DNA of 34,854 nucleotides from JAAFIM01 sp964467315 (GCA_964467315.1 CAYXSA010000044.1:1-34854); one strand, 5' to 3'. Positions 6,820-14,773 are shown, counted from the stretch's first letter. Notes: generated by a model from the letters alone, not told the origin. Numbers and translations are program-made.

Positions 6820-7770
6820 ATGCTTTCAGACGCAAATTTAATAGATGTTTCGCCCTATTTGGTGCAGCCAAATGAGCGCGTAGATTTGAAAAAGCGCAGC
6901 ACGCGCTACGAAGACGACCAGCTCGATAAGACGAGTTCTGCGGAATTGTTGGAGCAGGGGCGCGAGCATTTGGCAGAGCTGCAAGACAAATTGTATGCGC
7001 ACAATCGCTATGGCGTACTGATAATTTTGCAGGCGATGGACGCGGCGGGCAAAGACGGCGCGGTAAAGCATATCATGTCGGGGCTTAATCCGCAAGGGGT
7101 GAAGGTGCATAGTTTCAAAGCACCATCGGCGCATGAACTCGACCATAATTATCTTTGGCGGCATTATATCGCCTTGCCCGCACGCGGCGAGATAGCGATA
7201 CATAACCGCTCGCACTACGAAAACGTGTTGATTGCGAAGGTGCACCCCTCGATTGTGCTGAACGAGCGTATGCCGAATGTAGAAAAAGAGGAGCAGGTGG
7301 ACGCGAAATTTTGGCGCTCGCGCTACGAGCAAATCAATCGTTTTGAGCAAAATATAGCCGAAAACGGTACGGTAATTCTCAAATTTTTCCTACATTTGTC
7401 CAAAGACGAGCAGCGCAAGCGCTTCATAGAGCGCATCGACGATAGGACAAAAAATTGGAAATTTTCTTTAGGCGACCTTAGCGAGCGGGCGCATTGGGAT
7501 AAGTATCAAGCAGCCTACGAAGAGGCTTTGAGCCACACGTCTACGCCGCACGCGCCTTGGTATGTGATTCCAGCGGACAATAAATGGTTTACGCGCCTCG
7601 CCATCGCGGCGATTATCTACCGAAAGGTAGAGGAATTGAAGTTGGCTTACCCGACGGTCAGCGAGGAGCAACGCGCAGCGCTCCTACGCGCCAAAGAACA
7701 ACTATTGGCAGAAGACGGCAGCAGCACAAAAGCAGCCAAAGAGCCTAAAGAGAAAAAGAAGAAAAAGTAA
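6820..7770 (+). CDS. ppk2: Polyphosphate kinase 2 family protein (polyphosphate:nucleotide phosphotransferase)
   Basis: PPK2 enzymes move phosphate from polyphosphate to nucleoside mono- or diphosphates in the cytoplasm. The 316-residue protein has the PPK2 Walker A AMDAAGKDG (72-80), the lid-module NRSHYENVL, which replaces the more usual DRSHYE, and RIDDRTKNWKFS, ADNKWFTR and the C-terminal basic tail. Length and sequence suit the single-domain class that can act on AMP as well as ADP; the class assignment is inference. The frame is open upstream to 6700, but the ATG at 6820 is chosen because it follows the promoter and heptamer leader and begins the conserved region. It is probably monocistronic. 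Confidence 0.92.
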   Translation: MLSDANLIDVSPYLVQPNERVDLKKRSTRYEDDQLDKTSSAELLEQGREHLAELQDKLYAHNRYGVLIILQAMDAAGKDGAVKHIMSGLNPQGVKVHSFKAPSAHELDHNYLWRHYIALPARGEIAIHNRSHYENVLIAKVHPSIVLNERMPNVEKEEQVDAKFWRSRYEQINRFEQNIAENGTVILKFFLHLSKDEQRKRFIERIDDRTKNWKFSLGDLSERAHWDKYQAAYEEALSHTSTPHAPWYVIPADNKWFTRLAIAAIIYRKVEELKLAYPTVSEEQRAALLRAKEQLLAEDGSSTKAAKEPKEKKKKK

Positions 7771-7776
7771 CTAATT

Positions 7777-7857
7777 GTGCTCGATGTATAGGTACTACGC
7801 CGCTATCGCGGCGCTGGTATAATGTCGCCTGTCGGCGACAGTGGTACTTTCGTAGCA
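7777..7857 (+). repeat. Family B palindromic repeat, copy 3
   Basis: GTGCTCGATGTATAGGTACT is followed by hairpins CGCCGC-TATC-GCGGCG and TGTCGCC-TGTC-GGCGACA (7823-7840), then AGTGGTAC and GTAGCAAAA. It starts 7 nt after the PPK2 stop and could act as a 3' hairpin, although there is no T tract. Confidence 0.75.
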
Positions 7858-7893
7858 AAATTTTATATGCGTATCTAAACACCAAACCGAAGT

Positions 7894-8451
7894 ATGCAAG
7901 ACAGCAGCACTACGACAAACACCGCGAGCGCCCCAGAAAAGCCCGCCGCTCATAGCCTCAATCTAAATATGCCTGCGGTAGAAAAATTCCGTGCCAGCCT
8001 TCTAAGCTGGTTCAAACAGCGGCTTTTTCTATTCAGCAAATTGCCTTCAGCTTGGTTTATGGGCGTGCGCGTAAAGAGTTTGGATTTGGACAAATGTGAG
8101 GTAACCCTGCCTTATAGCTGGTGGTCGCAAAACCCCTTCAAATCTATATACTTCGCCGCACAAGCAGCCGCTGCCGAGCTTTCTACGGGCGCTATTGCCA
8201 TCATGGCATTGCAGGGGCAACAGCCCGTTTCGATGCTCGTGGGCAGTATGAAAGGCGAATTTATAAAAAAAGCTACCCAAAAAACGACCTTCGTTTGTGT
8301 TGATAGCCATAAAATTTTCGAGGCGATAGCCGAAACCCTGCGCACAGGCGAAGGTACTACAGCCCAGATCGAAAGCGTCGGTACACAGGCGGACGGGACG
8401 ATCGTTTCGCGCTTTAGCTTCACTTGGTCGTTTAAGGCGAAGAAGCAATAG
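7894..8451 (+). CDS. DUF4442 hotdog-fold protein, thioesterase-like
   Basis: The 185-residue protein has a Ser/Thr/Ala-rich N-terminus (1-25) and then a single hotdog-like domain (about 40-180). The line LPYSWWSQNPFKSIYFAAQA followed by AAELSTGAIA resembles the DUF4442 / PaaI-like pattern, in which an Asn and the helix after it form the acyl-CoA site. The final strand SRFSFTWSFKAK is also typical. It is probably cytoplasmic and may hydrolyse or bind an acyl thioester; the substrate is unknown. No promoter is evident in the 123-bp spacer. A good terminator follows. Confidence 0.75.
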   Translation: MQDSSTTTNTASAPEKPAAHSLNLNMPAVEKFRASLLSWFKQRLFLFSKLPSAWFMGVRVKSLDLDKCEVTLPYSWWSQNPFKSIYFAAQAAAAELSTGAIAIMALQGQQPVSMLVGSMKGEFIKKATQKTTFVCVDSHKIFEAIAETLRTGEGTTAQIESVGTQADGTIVSRFSFTWSFKAKKQ

Positions 8452-8470
8452 GCTCACAAGAAAAAAAGGA

Positions 8471-8515
8471 AAAGGCAGCAAACTCTAATTTGGAGTTCGC
8501 TGCCTTTTTGTTTTT
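8471..8515 (+). terminator. Terminator between DUF4442 and the outer-membrane gene
   Basis: AAGGCAGCAAACTC pairs with GAGTTCGCTGCCTT (one mismatch), followed by TTTGTTTTT. The upstream A-rich arm gives a U tract on the other strand as well, so it can serve both convergent genes. Confidence 0.88.
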
Positions 8516-8529
8516 ATGCCGTTTGCGGT

Positions 8530-9285
8530 TTATTCAAACGAGAGAACATAGTTCATACCGACCGTAAAACCAGCCATCACGTTCCAAGCTGTAGCGCGTT
8601 CGGGAGAGAGCAGAGTACCTGAAGAGGGATACACATATGCCGCGTCCTCGTCTTCAGAATTGGCGAGCGAACCAGAGAGGTGCAGCGCCATGATGACTTT
8701 TACGGATTCGCTGACATTGATTTGACCGCCCATTTCGAGGGTCAGACCGATGACGGTTTTGTTGTAAATTTTGTATGCTTCGCCGCCCGTCGGGTTGTAA
8801 TCGAGCATATCTTCGTTGTATTCTGTGCCTTCCAATATACCGCTATTGAATTTATATTGGTATTTGGCGCTCTGAATAAAATCAAAGTGTGGCCCGATGC
8901 GGAAGAAAGAAGAAGAGCCTGCGTCGAGGCTACCGTTTACTTTGAGCAGGATAGGCACACGGATATACGAGAGCTGGCGCGAGAAGGTATTTTGGTCTGC
9001 TTTCGCTACGCCATCGTAACCCGTGATGTAATTTTGTCCGCTTTTGTTGTAGATAACGCCCGTTGCGATGCCGAAACCGTCCGTCATATTGTAGCCAATC
9101 GTGCCACCGAGATTGTAGCCGAAAGTGCCGCGAAAATCAAGGTCTTGGTCTTCAGCAAAGTCCTCATTGTTGAGAATCCAAGGATTGCCTGGTGTGAAGT
9201 GTACGCCGATTTCTAAGCCTTTTTGCGCAAAAGAAACCTGCGCGACACAAAAGAGCGCTACGGCGAGCGTAGATAATGTTTTCAT
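8530..9285 (-). CDS. Outer-membrane beta-barrel protein, PorT-like family
   Basis: The 251-residue protein has a signal peptide (1-20, cleavage after VSFA) followed by Gln. The mature part alternates short hydrophobic and polar strands with Gly and aromatic residues, such as GTFGYNLGGTIGYN, LSYIRVPILLKV and FFRIGPHFDF. It ends in a strand MNYVLSFE with a penultimate Phe, the usual outer-membrane insertion signal. The pattern YIRVPILLK is characteristic of the PorT-like or outer-membrane-protein barrel domain common in Bacteroidota. It is probably an eight-stranded barrel; no enzymatic role is suggested. The assignment to PorT itself is not claimed. Confidence 0.85.
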   Translation of the reverse strand: MKTLSTLAVALFCVAQVSFAQKGLEIGVHFTPGNPWILNNEDFAEDQDLDFRGTFGYNLGGTIGYNMTDGFGIATGVIYNKSGQNYITGYDGVAKADQNTFSRQLSYIRVPILLKVNGSLDAGSSSFFRIGPHFDFIQSAKYQYKFNSGILEGTEYNEDMLDYNPTGGEAYKIYNKTVIGLTLEMGGQINVSESVKVIMALHLSGSLANSEDEDAAYVYPSSGTLLSPERATAWNVMAGFTVGMNYVLSFE

Positions 9286-9357
9286 ATTTTAGCGTTGTGA
9301 ATAATGAATGAAGCAAATACATAGCCCTAAACGTACATTTTGGGGCTAAAGACGGCG

Positions 9358-9388
9358 CAAAATTAGTTTTTTTAATTGCGAACACGAA
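9358..9388 (-). promoter_or_regulatory. Possible promoter of the outer-membrane barrel gene
   Basis: On the minus strand TAATTTTG (9358-9365) matches TAnnTTTG, with an imperfect TTCG (9385-9388) 19 nt upstream. The -33 element is weak. Confidence 0.35.
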
Positions 9389-9421
9389 GTTAATACGCAG
9401 TTTTCGTCTTTCGTTTTTTTT

Positions 9422-9551
9422 GGCGTGCCCGCTGCCCAAAAAGGGGCAGCGGTCGGGCTATGCAGGGCGTACCACCATCGCCCCTAATGGGGCGAATGTT
9501 GATTCGCCCCTAATGGGGCGAATGTTGATTCGCCCCTACTATCCCTCACGC
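9422..9551 (-). repeat. Family A repeat, copy 2
   Basis: In reverse orientation it reads GGCGTGCC, stem 2 GCTGCCC with GGGCAGC, GGTCGGGCTATGCAGGGCG, then two tandem copies of a CCCCTAATGGGGCGAATGTT cassette, and ends TACTATCCCTCACGC. Stem 2 differs from other copies but stays fully paired. Confidence 0.85.
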
Positions 9552-9607
9552 AGTAGCCCGCGCCCAAAGGAGGCGCGTGCGCAGGCTTTTGTGCAAGAAA
9601 AAAAAAT

Positions 9608-9662
9608 ACTTTTCACTTTTCACTTTTCACTTTTCACTTTTCACTTTTCACTTTTCACTTTT
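9608..9662 (+). repeat. Heptamer tandem repeat TTTTCAC, about seven units
   Basis: Seven near-perfect 7-bp units follow the A-rich run at 9598-9606. A two-unit trace of the same heptamer, inverted, is at 16523-16539. Confidence 0.92.
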
Positions 9663-9701
9663 TTCCATTCGCCACGAAAAAACGACCATTCGCCCATTTT
9701 T

Positions 9702-9733
9702 TTTGCCCATTCGGCGAGTGAAGCGTAGATTTG
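9702..9733 (+). promoter_or_regulatory. Promoter of the candidate small RNA
   Basis: TTTG (9702-9705) and TAGATTTG (9726-9733) with 20-nt spacing match the Bacteroidota consensus exactly. Start of transcription is expected near 9740. Confidence 0.65.
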
Positions 9734-9739
9734 GGCTAT

Positions 9740-9889
9740 TCGTTGCTTAGTTTGTGCGGGTGTGGTAGCCCCCAACAGGCACGAAAACTATGCAGCAAGC
9801 ATAGCAAAAGTGGTAGAATTTTAAGGTAATTCACTTTATTTAACCGACAAAATGCAGCCCGACCGTCGAGAAGATGGGCGGGTTTTTTT
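9740..9889 (+). ncRNA. Candidate small noncoding RNA, about 150 nt
   Basis: The stretch is bounded by a consensus promoter and an intrinsic terminator and has no credible reading frame. It can fold into four consecutive hairpins. The first has GTGC...GCAC with inner GGG/CCC (about 9756-9784). The second is CTATGC-AGCAA-GCATAG. The third has GTG..GAATT paired with AATTC.AC. The last is the terminator. I could not match it to a named RNA family; 6S-like or other Bacteroidota small RNAs are possible. The 5' end is inferred from the promoter. Confidence 0.5.
9857..9889 (+). terminator. Terminator of the candidate small RNA
   Basis: CCCGACC pairs with GGGCGGG (one mismatch) around GTCGAGAAGAT, followed by seven Ts. 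No gene on this strand ends nearby, so it must serve a noncoding transcript or act as an attenuator before sucC. Confidence 0.7.
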
Positions 9890-9922
9890 GTGCGAGATGA
9901 TATAATTAACGCGAAAATCCTA

Positions 9923-9930
9923 TATCTTTG
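9923..9930 (+). promoter_or_regulatory. -7 element upstream of sucC
   Basis: TATCTTTG matches TAnnTTTG and sits 31 nt before the sucC ATG. No TTG is found at the expected distance upstream, so the promoter is only half supported. Confidence 0.4.
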
Positions 9931-9961
9931 CCCTATATACTCCCATCTATATACTAATCTT

Positions 9962-11173
9962 ATGAATCTTCACGAATATCAAGCAAAAGAGCTACTTAGC
10001 AGCTACGGCGTACCCACGCAGCGCGGCATTGTAGCCACTACAGTAGAAGAAGCCCTCGCCGCTTACGAAACGCTCAAAGCTACTACAGGCACAAAATGGT
10101 GCGTCGTCAAAGCCCAAATCCACGCGGGCGGACGCGGCAAAGGCGGCGGGGTAAAACTCGCTAAAAACGCCGATGACCTAAAAGAACGCGCGGGCGCTAT
10201 CTTAGGCATGATGCTCAAAACGCCCCAAACCCCAGGCGGCATGGAAGGCGAAGGCAAACTCGTGCGCAAAGTCCTCATCACCGAAGACGTATACTACCCC
10301 AACGCCGAAGGCGTAATGGATACGAAAGAGTTTTATATGTCTATCCTCACGGATAGAGGTAGCAAAACGAATGTTATCATCTACTCTACCGAAGGCGGCA
10401 TGGACATCGAAAAGGTAGCAGAAGAAACGCCGCACCTTGTACACAAAGAATACGCCGACCCGCTGCTCGGCTTGCAGCCTTTCCAAGCGCGCAAAATCGC
10501 CTTCAATCTCGGTCTATCGGGCGCTGCCTTCAAAAATATGGTCAGTTTCGTAACGAAACTATATAATGCCTATACCAGCGCCGACTGCGCCCTTATCGAA
10601 ATCAACCCCTGCCTCAAAGCCTCTGACGATAGAATTATCGCCGCCGACGGCAAACTCTCCCTCGACGATAACGCCCTTTTCCGCCACCCCGAACTCGCCG
10701 CTCAACGCGACTTCGACGAAGAAGACCCAACGGAAGTAGAAGCAGGCAAGTTTGAACTGAATTTTGTCAAACTCGACGGCAACGTTGGCTGCCTCGTCAA
10801 TGGCGCAGGCTTGGCAATGTCTACAATGGACATTATCAAACTTTCAGGCGGCGAACCCGCCAACTTCCTCGACGTAGGCGGTACAGCCGATGCCAAACGC
10901 GTAGAAAACGCCTTCCGCATCATCCTCAAAGACCCCAACGTCAAAGCTATCCTTATCAATATCTTCGGCGGTATTGTCCGCTGCGACCGCGTCGCTCAAG
11001 GCATCATCGACGCATACAATAATATCGGCAATATCGGCGTGCCGCTCATCGTGCGCCTACAAGGCACAAATGCCGACATCGCCAAAGCGCTTATTGACAA
11101 CTCAGGTCTTGCCGTACATAGCGCCATCACGCTGCAAGAAGCCGCCGACTTGGTGAAAAAATTGGTCGGCTAA
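9962..11173 (+). CDS. sucC: Succinyl-CoA synthetase beta subunit (ADP-forming)
   Basis: SucC with SucD makes ATP (or GTP) from succinyl-CoA in the TCA cycle. The 403-residue length is normal. The N-terminus MNLHEYQAKELL is diagnostic and fixes the ATG at 9962 although the frame is open to 9890. The ATP-grasp domain includes AQIHAGGRGKGGGVKLA, and EINPCL supplies a Mg ligand. The C-terminal CoA-ligase domain has NGAGLAMSTMD, GGEPANFLDVGG and NIFGGIVRCD, then RLQGTN near the end. sucD is not adjacent, as sometimes in Bacteroidota. Codons end mostly in C, as in mdh, consistent with strong expression. Confidence 0.97.
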   Translation: MNLHEYQAKELLSSYGVPTQRGIVATTVEEALAAYETLKATTGTKWCVVKAQIHAGGRGKGGGVKLAKNADDLKERAGAILGMMLKTPQTPGGMEGEGKLVRKVLITEDVYYPNAEGVMDTKEFYMSILTDRGSKTNVIIYSTEGGMDIEKVAEETPHLVHKEYADPLLGLQPFQARKIAFNLGLSGAAFKNMVSFVTKLYNAYTSADCALIEINPCLKASDDRIIAADGKLSLDDNALFRHPELAAQRDFDEEDPTEVEAGKFELNFVKLDGNVGCLVNGAGLAMSTMDIIKLSGGEPANFLDVGGTADAKRVENAFRIILKDPNVKAILINIFGGIVRCDRVAQGIIDAYNNIGNIGVPLIVRLQGTNADIAKALIDNSGLAVHSAITLQEAADLVKKLVG

Positions 11174-11202
11174 TAAGCTGATTTTTTTCGTAAAAAACAC
11201 AA

Positions 11203-11243
11203 CGCGCAAGTTATTGATATCAATAGCTTGCGCGCTTTTTTTA
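11203..11243 (+). terminator. Long palindromic terminator shared by sucC and the LRR gene
   Basis: CGCGCAAGTTATTGAT and ATCAATAGCTTGCGCG form a 16-bp stem with one G-U pair, followed by a T7 tract. It lies between two convergent genes. Confidence 0.88.
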
Positions 11244-11251
11244 TTCTTAGC

Positions 11252-13057
11252 CTAATGCCGCACTATTCGTACATTTTTAGGCAATAAAGCCGACCAATCC
11301 CGCACCTGCTGCGCCGAATAACTGCCCTTTATATCCACCGTCAGCGCCGTATGCTGCATACCCTGCCAACGCGAATCGGCAAAAATATCTTCTGCGTGCA
11401 GATACTTCAAATCTACGCTTTCCAAACGCTGTAAATCAAAAAACGAGGCAGGCAAACGGCGTAGTTGCTTATTCCGCGATAAGTCTATATGCTGCAAATT
11501 GGGCAAATCGGCAAAAAAATCTGCGCCCATAGCCTCCTCCGTCCAGCCACAACCCGAAATATATAGATTTTCCAAGCGCTCGCTTTGCAAGCGCCCTCGC
11601 TCCTGCGCGCTACTATCGCCCAAGAACCTATTTTGACTCAAACGCAGCATTTTTAAGCTTGCGGATAAGGCGAAATTTTGCCCCCTTTCGGCAGCAAACT
11701 GCACTATATCGCAGGCACTACAGTCCAAATACTCCAATTTTCCCAAATCGCCAAGCGCAGCAGGCAGATGCGCCAACTTTGTATGCGATAATTCTAAGTA
11801 TTTTAGCTCTTGCAAGTCGGAAAAAGAAGCAGGCAAAGCAGACAAGCCCGTATGCAACAAATGCAAACGCTCCAAGCGGCAAAAATTGCCAAAATTCGCA
11901 GGCAGTTCGCTGATTTTGGTATGCGATAAATTGAGGTCCGTCAGCTTCGCGGCGCTTGGGTGGGCGGCAAAGCCCTCGCCGATATGCACTATCGGATTGT
12001 TTTGCAACAAAATACGCTGCGCAGGAATAGGGTGCAGCAACTCTTCAATTTGATTGTCGGGCGCTTCCAAGCGGCGCAGATTATTCATGCGGGCAATGCC
12101 TGCGGGCAGGCTTTTTAGCTGGTTATTGGGCATTAAAATCGCCTTCAAAGAGCGTGCCCCTGCAATACTTTCAGGTATTTGCTCTATGCGCGAAAGGGTT
12201 ATATTCAGCGAAGACAAAGCAGGCAAATAAAAAATTTCCTCGCTCAACTGCGCTAATACTGCCTCCTGCCGATTGTTGCGCGCTTTGGCTTCGTAGTAGA
12301 TGCGCAAAACCTCGACCTTTTCGCCAAGCAAATGTATATTTTTTGGCAAACCCTTGCGACGAGGCGCAAAATCGCCTACTAATTCCTTTGGCGCAAAACG
12401 ATGCGCCCAAGCAGGTATTTCTTCCAAACTCAACCAGTCGCAAACCAGCGTATGCAAATGCGACAAATTCCCCAACTCATCGGGCAAACGCAACAAAGGG
12501 CAGGCAAGTATACGCAGCTCGCACAAATTTTTTATGCGGCTTATAGCAGAAGGCAACTCTATATTTTTGCCGCCTTGCAGGGTTAGATTGCGCAAATTTT
12601 GTAGCCTGTCGATGTCTGTCGGTAGTGCTTCTGTATTTATAGCCAAACGCAATAATTCAGCAGGCAATTTACTCGTATCAACAAACTGCTCTGCGCCTAT
12701 AATATGCAAATTGCATAGGCGCGTAAAGCGCGACAAATTTAGTAAAACAAGCCCTTCCAGCACTTCTGCTTCCAGCCGTATGTTATTGCTCCTTAGTTGC
12801 AAATATTTTAAAAAATGCCCTGTGTTTTGCAGCATTAGCAAAACCTTTTTTGCAGCACTTTTTTCGTAAATATTGACTTGCAAAGTATCAAAAAGCTGCC
12901 AACCCTCTACATTCAGCCCCTGCCAAGCCTTAAATTGTAAATCTTTTGCCACATTCCAGCCGACGGATTTTGCCAACTGTATGCCCAATTCATGGTTTTC
13001 TTTATCGGCAAGCAATTGCAAAAGATGCTGCAATTCTGTGGGGTCTGTAGGCTGCAT
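11252..13057 (-). CDS. Leucine-rich-repeat protein
   Basis: The protein has 601 residues and no signal peptide, so it is probably cytoplasmic. Residues 8-34 carry a helical motif, LLADKENHELGIQLA, that resembles the LLRSGDxxNxxLALxMM motif of the LRR-BRCT array at 26120-34720. From about residue 80 to 570 there are 15 or more LRRs of about 23 residues with the LPxxLxxLxxLxxLxL pattern, for example ELPANFGNFCRLERLHLLHT. The LRR solenoid is a protein-binding surface; the partner is unknown. There is no BRCT-like segment. The gene stands alone, ending at a shared terminator, with family A repeats upstream. Confidence 0.88.
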   Translation of the reverse strand: MQPTDPTELQHLLQLLADKENHELGIQLAKSVGWNVAKDLQFKAWQGLNVEGWQLFDTLQVNIYEKSAAKKVLLMLQNTGHFLKYLQLRSNNIRLEAEVLEGLVLLNLSRFTRLCNLHIIGAEQFVDTSKLPAELLRLAINTEALPTDIDRLQNLRNLTLQGGKNIELPSAISRIKNLCELRILACPLLRLPDELGNLSHLHTLVCDWLSLEEIPAWAHRFAPKELVGDFAPRRKGLPKNIHLLGEKVEVLRIYYEAKARNNRQEAVLAQLSEEIFYLPALSSLNITLSRIEQIPESIAGARSLKAILMPNNQLKSLPAGIARMNNLRRLEAPDNQIEELLHPIPAQRILLQNNPIVHIGEGFAAHPSAAKLTDLNLSHTKISELPANFGNFCRLERLHLLHTGLSALPASFSDLQELKYLELSHTKLAHLPAALGDLGKLEYLDCSACDIVQFAAERGQNFALSASLKMLRLSQNRFLGDSSAQERGRLQSERLENLYISGCGWTEEAMGADFFADLPNLQHIDLSRNKQLRRLPASFFDLQRLESVDLKYLHAEDIFADSRWQGMQHTALTVDIKGSYSAQQVRDWSALLPKNVRIVRH

Positions 13058-13093
13058 GGGGAAAACAAATTTTTACTTCGTATTCATTTTTTT

Positions 13094-13198
13094 GGCGTGC
13101 CCGCGCCCCAAAAAAGGGGGCGCGGTCGGGCTATGCTGGGCAGCCCTGTGCTGCCCTTTAGGGCAGACACATGGGTCTGCCCCTACTATCCCTCACGC
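13094..13198 (-). repeat. Family A repeat, copy 3
   Basis: It reads GGCGTGCCCGCGCCCC, then GGGGGCGCG, GTCGGGCTATGCTGGGCAG, a cassette built on GGGCAGACAC and GGGTCTGCCC, and TACTATCCCTCACGC. It is paired with an inverted copy 100 bp to the right. Confidence 0.85.
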
Positions 13199-13207
13199 AA
13201 ATTTTGC

Positions 13208-13234
13208 GCCCGCCGCGCAAAGGGCGCGGCGGGC
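13208..13234. repeat. GC-rich hairpin between two family A copies
   Basis: GCCCGCCGCGC and GCGCGGCGGGC are perfect 11-bp arms around AAAGG. No T tract follows closely on either strand. Confidence 0.75.
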
Positions 13235-13298
13235 AAAATAAATTATTTTTTCTTGCACAAAAGTCTGCGCCCCGCGCCCCTTTGGCGCGTGGGCAACT

Positions 13299-13402
13299 GC
13301 GTGAGGGATAGTAGGGGCGAATAAACATTCGCCCCTTTTGGGGCGATGTTTTCGCCCCGAATAGCCCGACCGCGCCCCCTTTTTTGGCGCGCGGGCACGC
13401 CA
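13299..13402 (+). repeat. Family A repeat, copy 4
   Basis: GCGTGAGGGATAGTAGGGGC is followed by the cassette GAATAAACATTCGCCCC, then CGAATAGCCCGACCGCGCC, a stem closing on GGCGCGCG, GGCACGCC and an A tract. It ends 10 bp from the permease stop codon. Confidence 0.85.
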
Positions 13403-13411
13403 TAAAAAAAC

Positions 13412-14749
13412 TTAGCCCTTCGTAAAAATCCAACGCATCATTTTCAGAAAGCTGGGTTTTGTGCCGTACATGAGTATACCGATGCGATAGATACGCCCCG
13501 CGAGCCAGACAAAAAACAGGCTACCCAAGACCAAAAAGCCGATAGAAAGCCCGACTTGCCACCATGGCGGGTCGAAAACCAAGCGCGCAGGCATGACCAC
13601 AGGCGCGAAAATCGGCACCATCGACGACCAGACTGCCAAGCCGCCGTTGGGATTTTGTATAGCCGCCATGCCGATATAAAACGCCGCCATCACAGGTACG
13701 GTAATGACCAAAATTAGCGATTGCCCCTCGCCCCAATCGTCGTTCATCGCCGAGCCCACCGCCGCAAACATGGAGGCGTAGAGGATATAGCCCAAGATAA
13801 AATAAACGATAAACAAGGGCAGTATCGCCCAAAAATTGAAACCTGCGAGTTCGCGGCTGATGGTATCCATGATAAAAGGGTCGGCTGCCATCTGCGCCGC
13901 TACATCGTTGCCATCGGCGGCAGCAGCAGCCCCTGGCGCGAAAAATAAGCCCACCAACATGTACAAAAGCGGGGTAAAAATGCCCCAAATCGTTAATTGC
14001 GTGAGTCCTACCGCGCCCACGCCCAAAATTTTGCCCAGCATCAGCTGGAAGGGCTTGACGGAGGAAACCATGACCTCGACGATGCGGGTGGTTTTTTCCT
14101 CCATCACGGAGCGCATGACCATGTTGCCATAGATGAAAACGACCAGATAAATGAGCATCATCATGACAAAGCCTAAAGCGGTGGCGATGTATACGCGGTA
14201 TTTGCTCGCCTCGTCTTCGGGCAAATCGCCTTCTTGCGGGGTTAAGCGCTTGGGAAGTAGCTCCACAGAGGTATTGAGCGCGTCTAAAGTGGCTTGGTCG
14301 AGACCTGCTCGGCGCATTTTTAGCTCTCGCAGGTGTGTGGATACAACTTGTTTGACGTATTCCTGCGTTGTCAAGCCTATTTGCTCGTCGCAATAGTACT
14401 CCATGCGCAAATTTTGTAGCTTGGTGCTATCTTGAGTGGGCAAAAATAGCAGCGCATCCACGCCGAGTTCCTTCGTTTGCTTGCGGGCGGTTTCCAAAGG
14501 CTGGGTAATTTGCTTAAAACGGATATTGGCGGTTTCGCGCAAGGCTCTACCCGATTCTTTTAGTTGCAAAACATTGCCCTCGTCGACGATGCCAAAGCGT
14601 CTTTGCTCCTGCCCCGAAGACATGAGCAGCATCATCACCCCAAAAAGCAGCGCAAAGCCGATAGGCGTTAGCAAAGTAGCGAGTATAAAGGTCTTTTTGC
14701 GCACGCGGGAGAAGTACTCCCGCTTGAATATGAGCCAAAATTTTTGCAT
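13412..14749 (-). CDS. ABC-2 family permease, NatB-like
   Basis: The 445-residue inner-membrane protein works with the ATPase encoded just upstream. A membrane helix lies at about 20-45, then a large extracytoplasmic domain (46-185), then five or six helices to about residue 425. The line VMEEKTTRIVEVMVSSVKP followed by FQLMLGKILG is the signature seen in NatB and related ABC-2 exporters. An Ala/Gly/Asp-rich insert (about 272-290) is unusual. In Bacillus NatAB exports sodium, but relatives carry other substrates, so the cargo is not assigned. The ATG is 24 nt from the ATPase stop, which implies an operon. A family A repeat lies after the stop. Confidence 0.9.
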   Translation of the reverse strand: MQKFWLIFKREYFSRVRKKTFILATLLTPIGFALLFGVMMLLMSSGQEQRRFGIVDEGNVLQLKESGRALRETANIRFKQITQPLETARKQTKELGVDALLFLPTQDSTKLQNLRMEYYCDEQIGLTTQEYVKQVVSTHLRELKMRRAGLDQATLDALNTSVELLPKRLTPQEGDLPEDEASKYRVYIATALGFVMMMLIYLVVFIYGNMVMRSVMEEKTTRIVEVMVSSVKPFQLMLGKILGVGAVGLTQLTIWGIFTPLLYMLVGLFFAPGAAAAADGNDVAAQMAADPFIMDTISRELAGFNFWAILPLFIVYFILGYILYASMFAAVGSAMNDDWGEGQSLILVITVPVMAAFYIGMAAIQNPNGGLAVWSSMVPIFAPVVMPARLVFDPPWWQVGLSIGFLVLGSLFFVWLAGRIYRIGILMYGTKPSFLKMMRWIFTKG

Positions 14750-14773
14750 TTTCTTCTTGTTTGGGGTTCGGAT

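Larger units (their letters stand above)
9286..9961. other. Long intergenic region before sucC
   Basis: These 676 bp contain a possible minus-strand promoter for the outer-membrane gene, a family A repeat, a TTTTCAC heptamer tract, a complete promoter-hairpin-terminator unit (9702-9889) and a -7 box before sucC. No protein-like frame is seen. Confidence 0.8.
13058..13411. other. Intergenic region with two inverted family A repeats
   Basis: These 354 bp hold two head-to-head family A copies (13094-13198 and 13299-13402) around a 100-bp centre that contains an 11-bp-arm hairpin (13208-13234). Short reading frames here are repeat translation. No promoter for the LRR gene was recognised. Confidence 0.8.

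Noticed and set aside
13158..13433. 91-residue minus-strand frame between the LRR and ABC genes
   Set aside because: It is a translation of the inverted family A pair.
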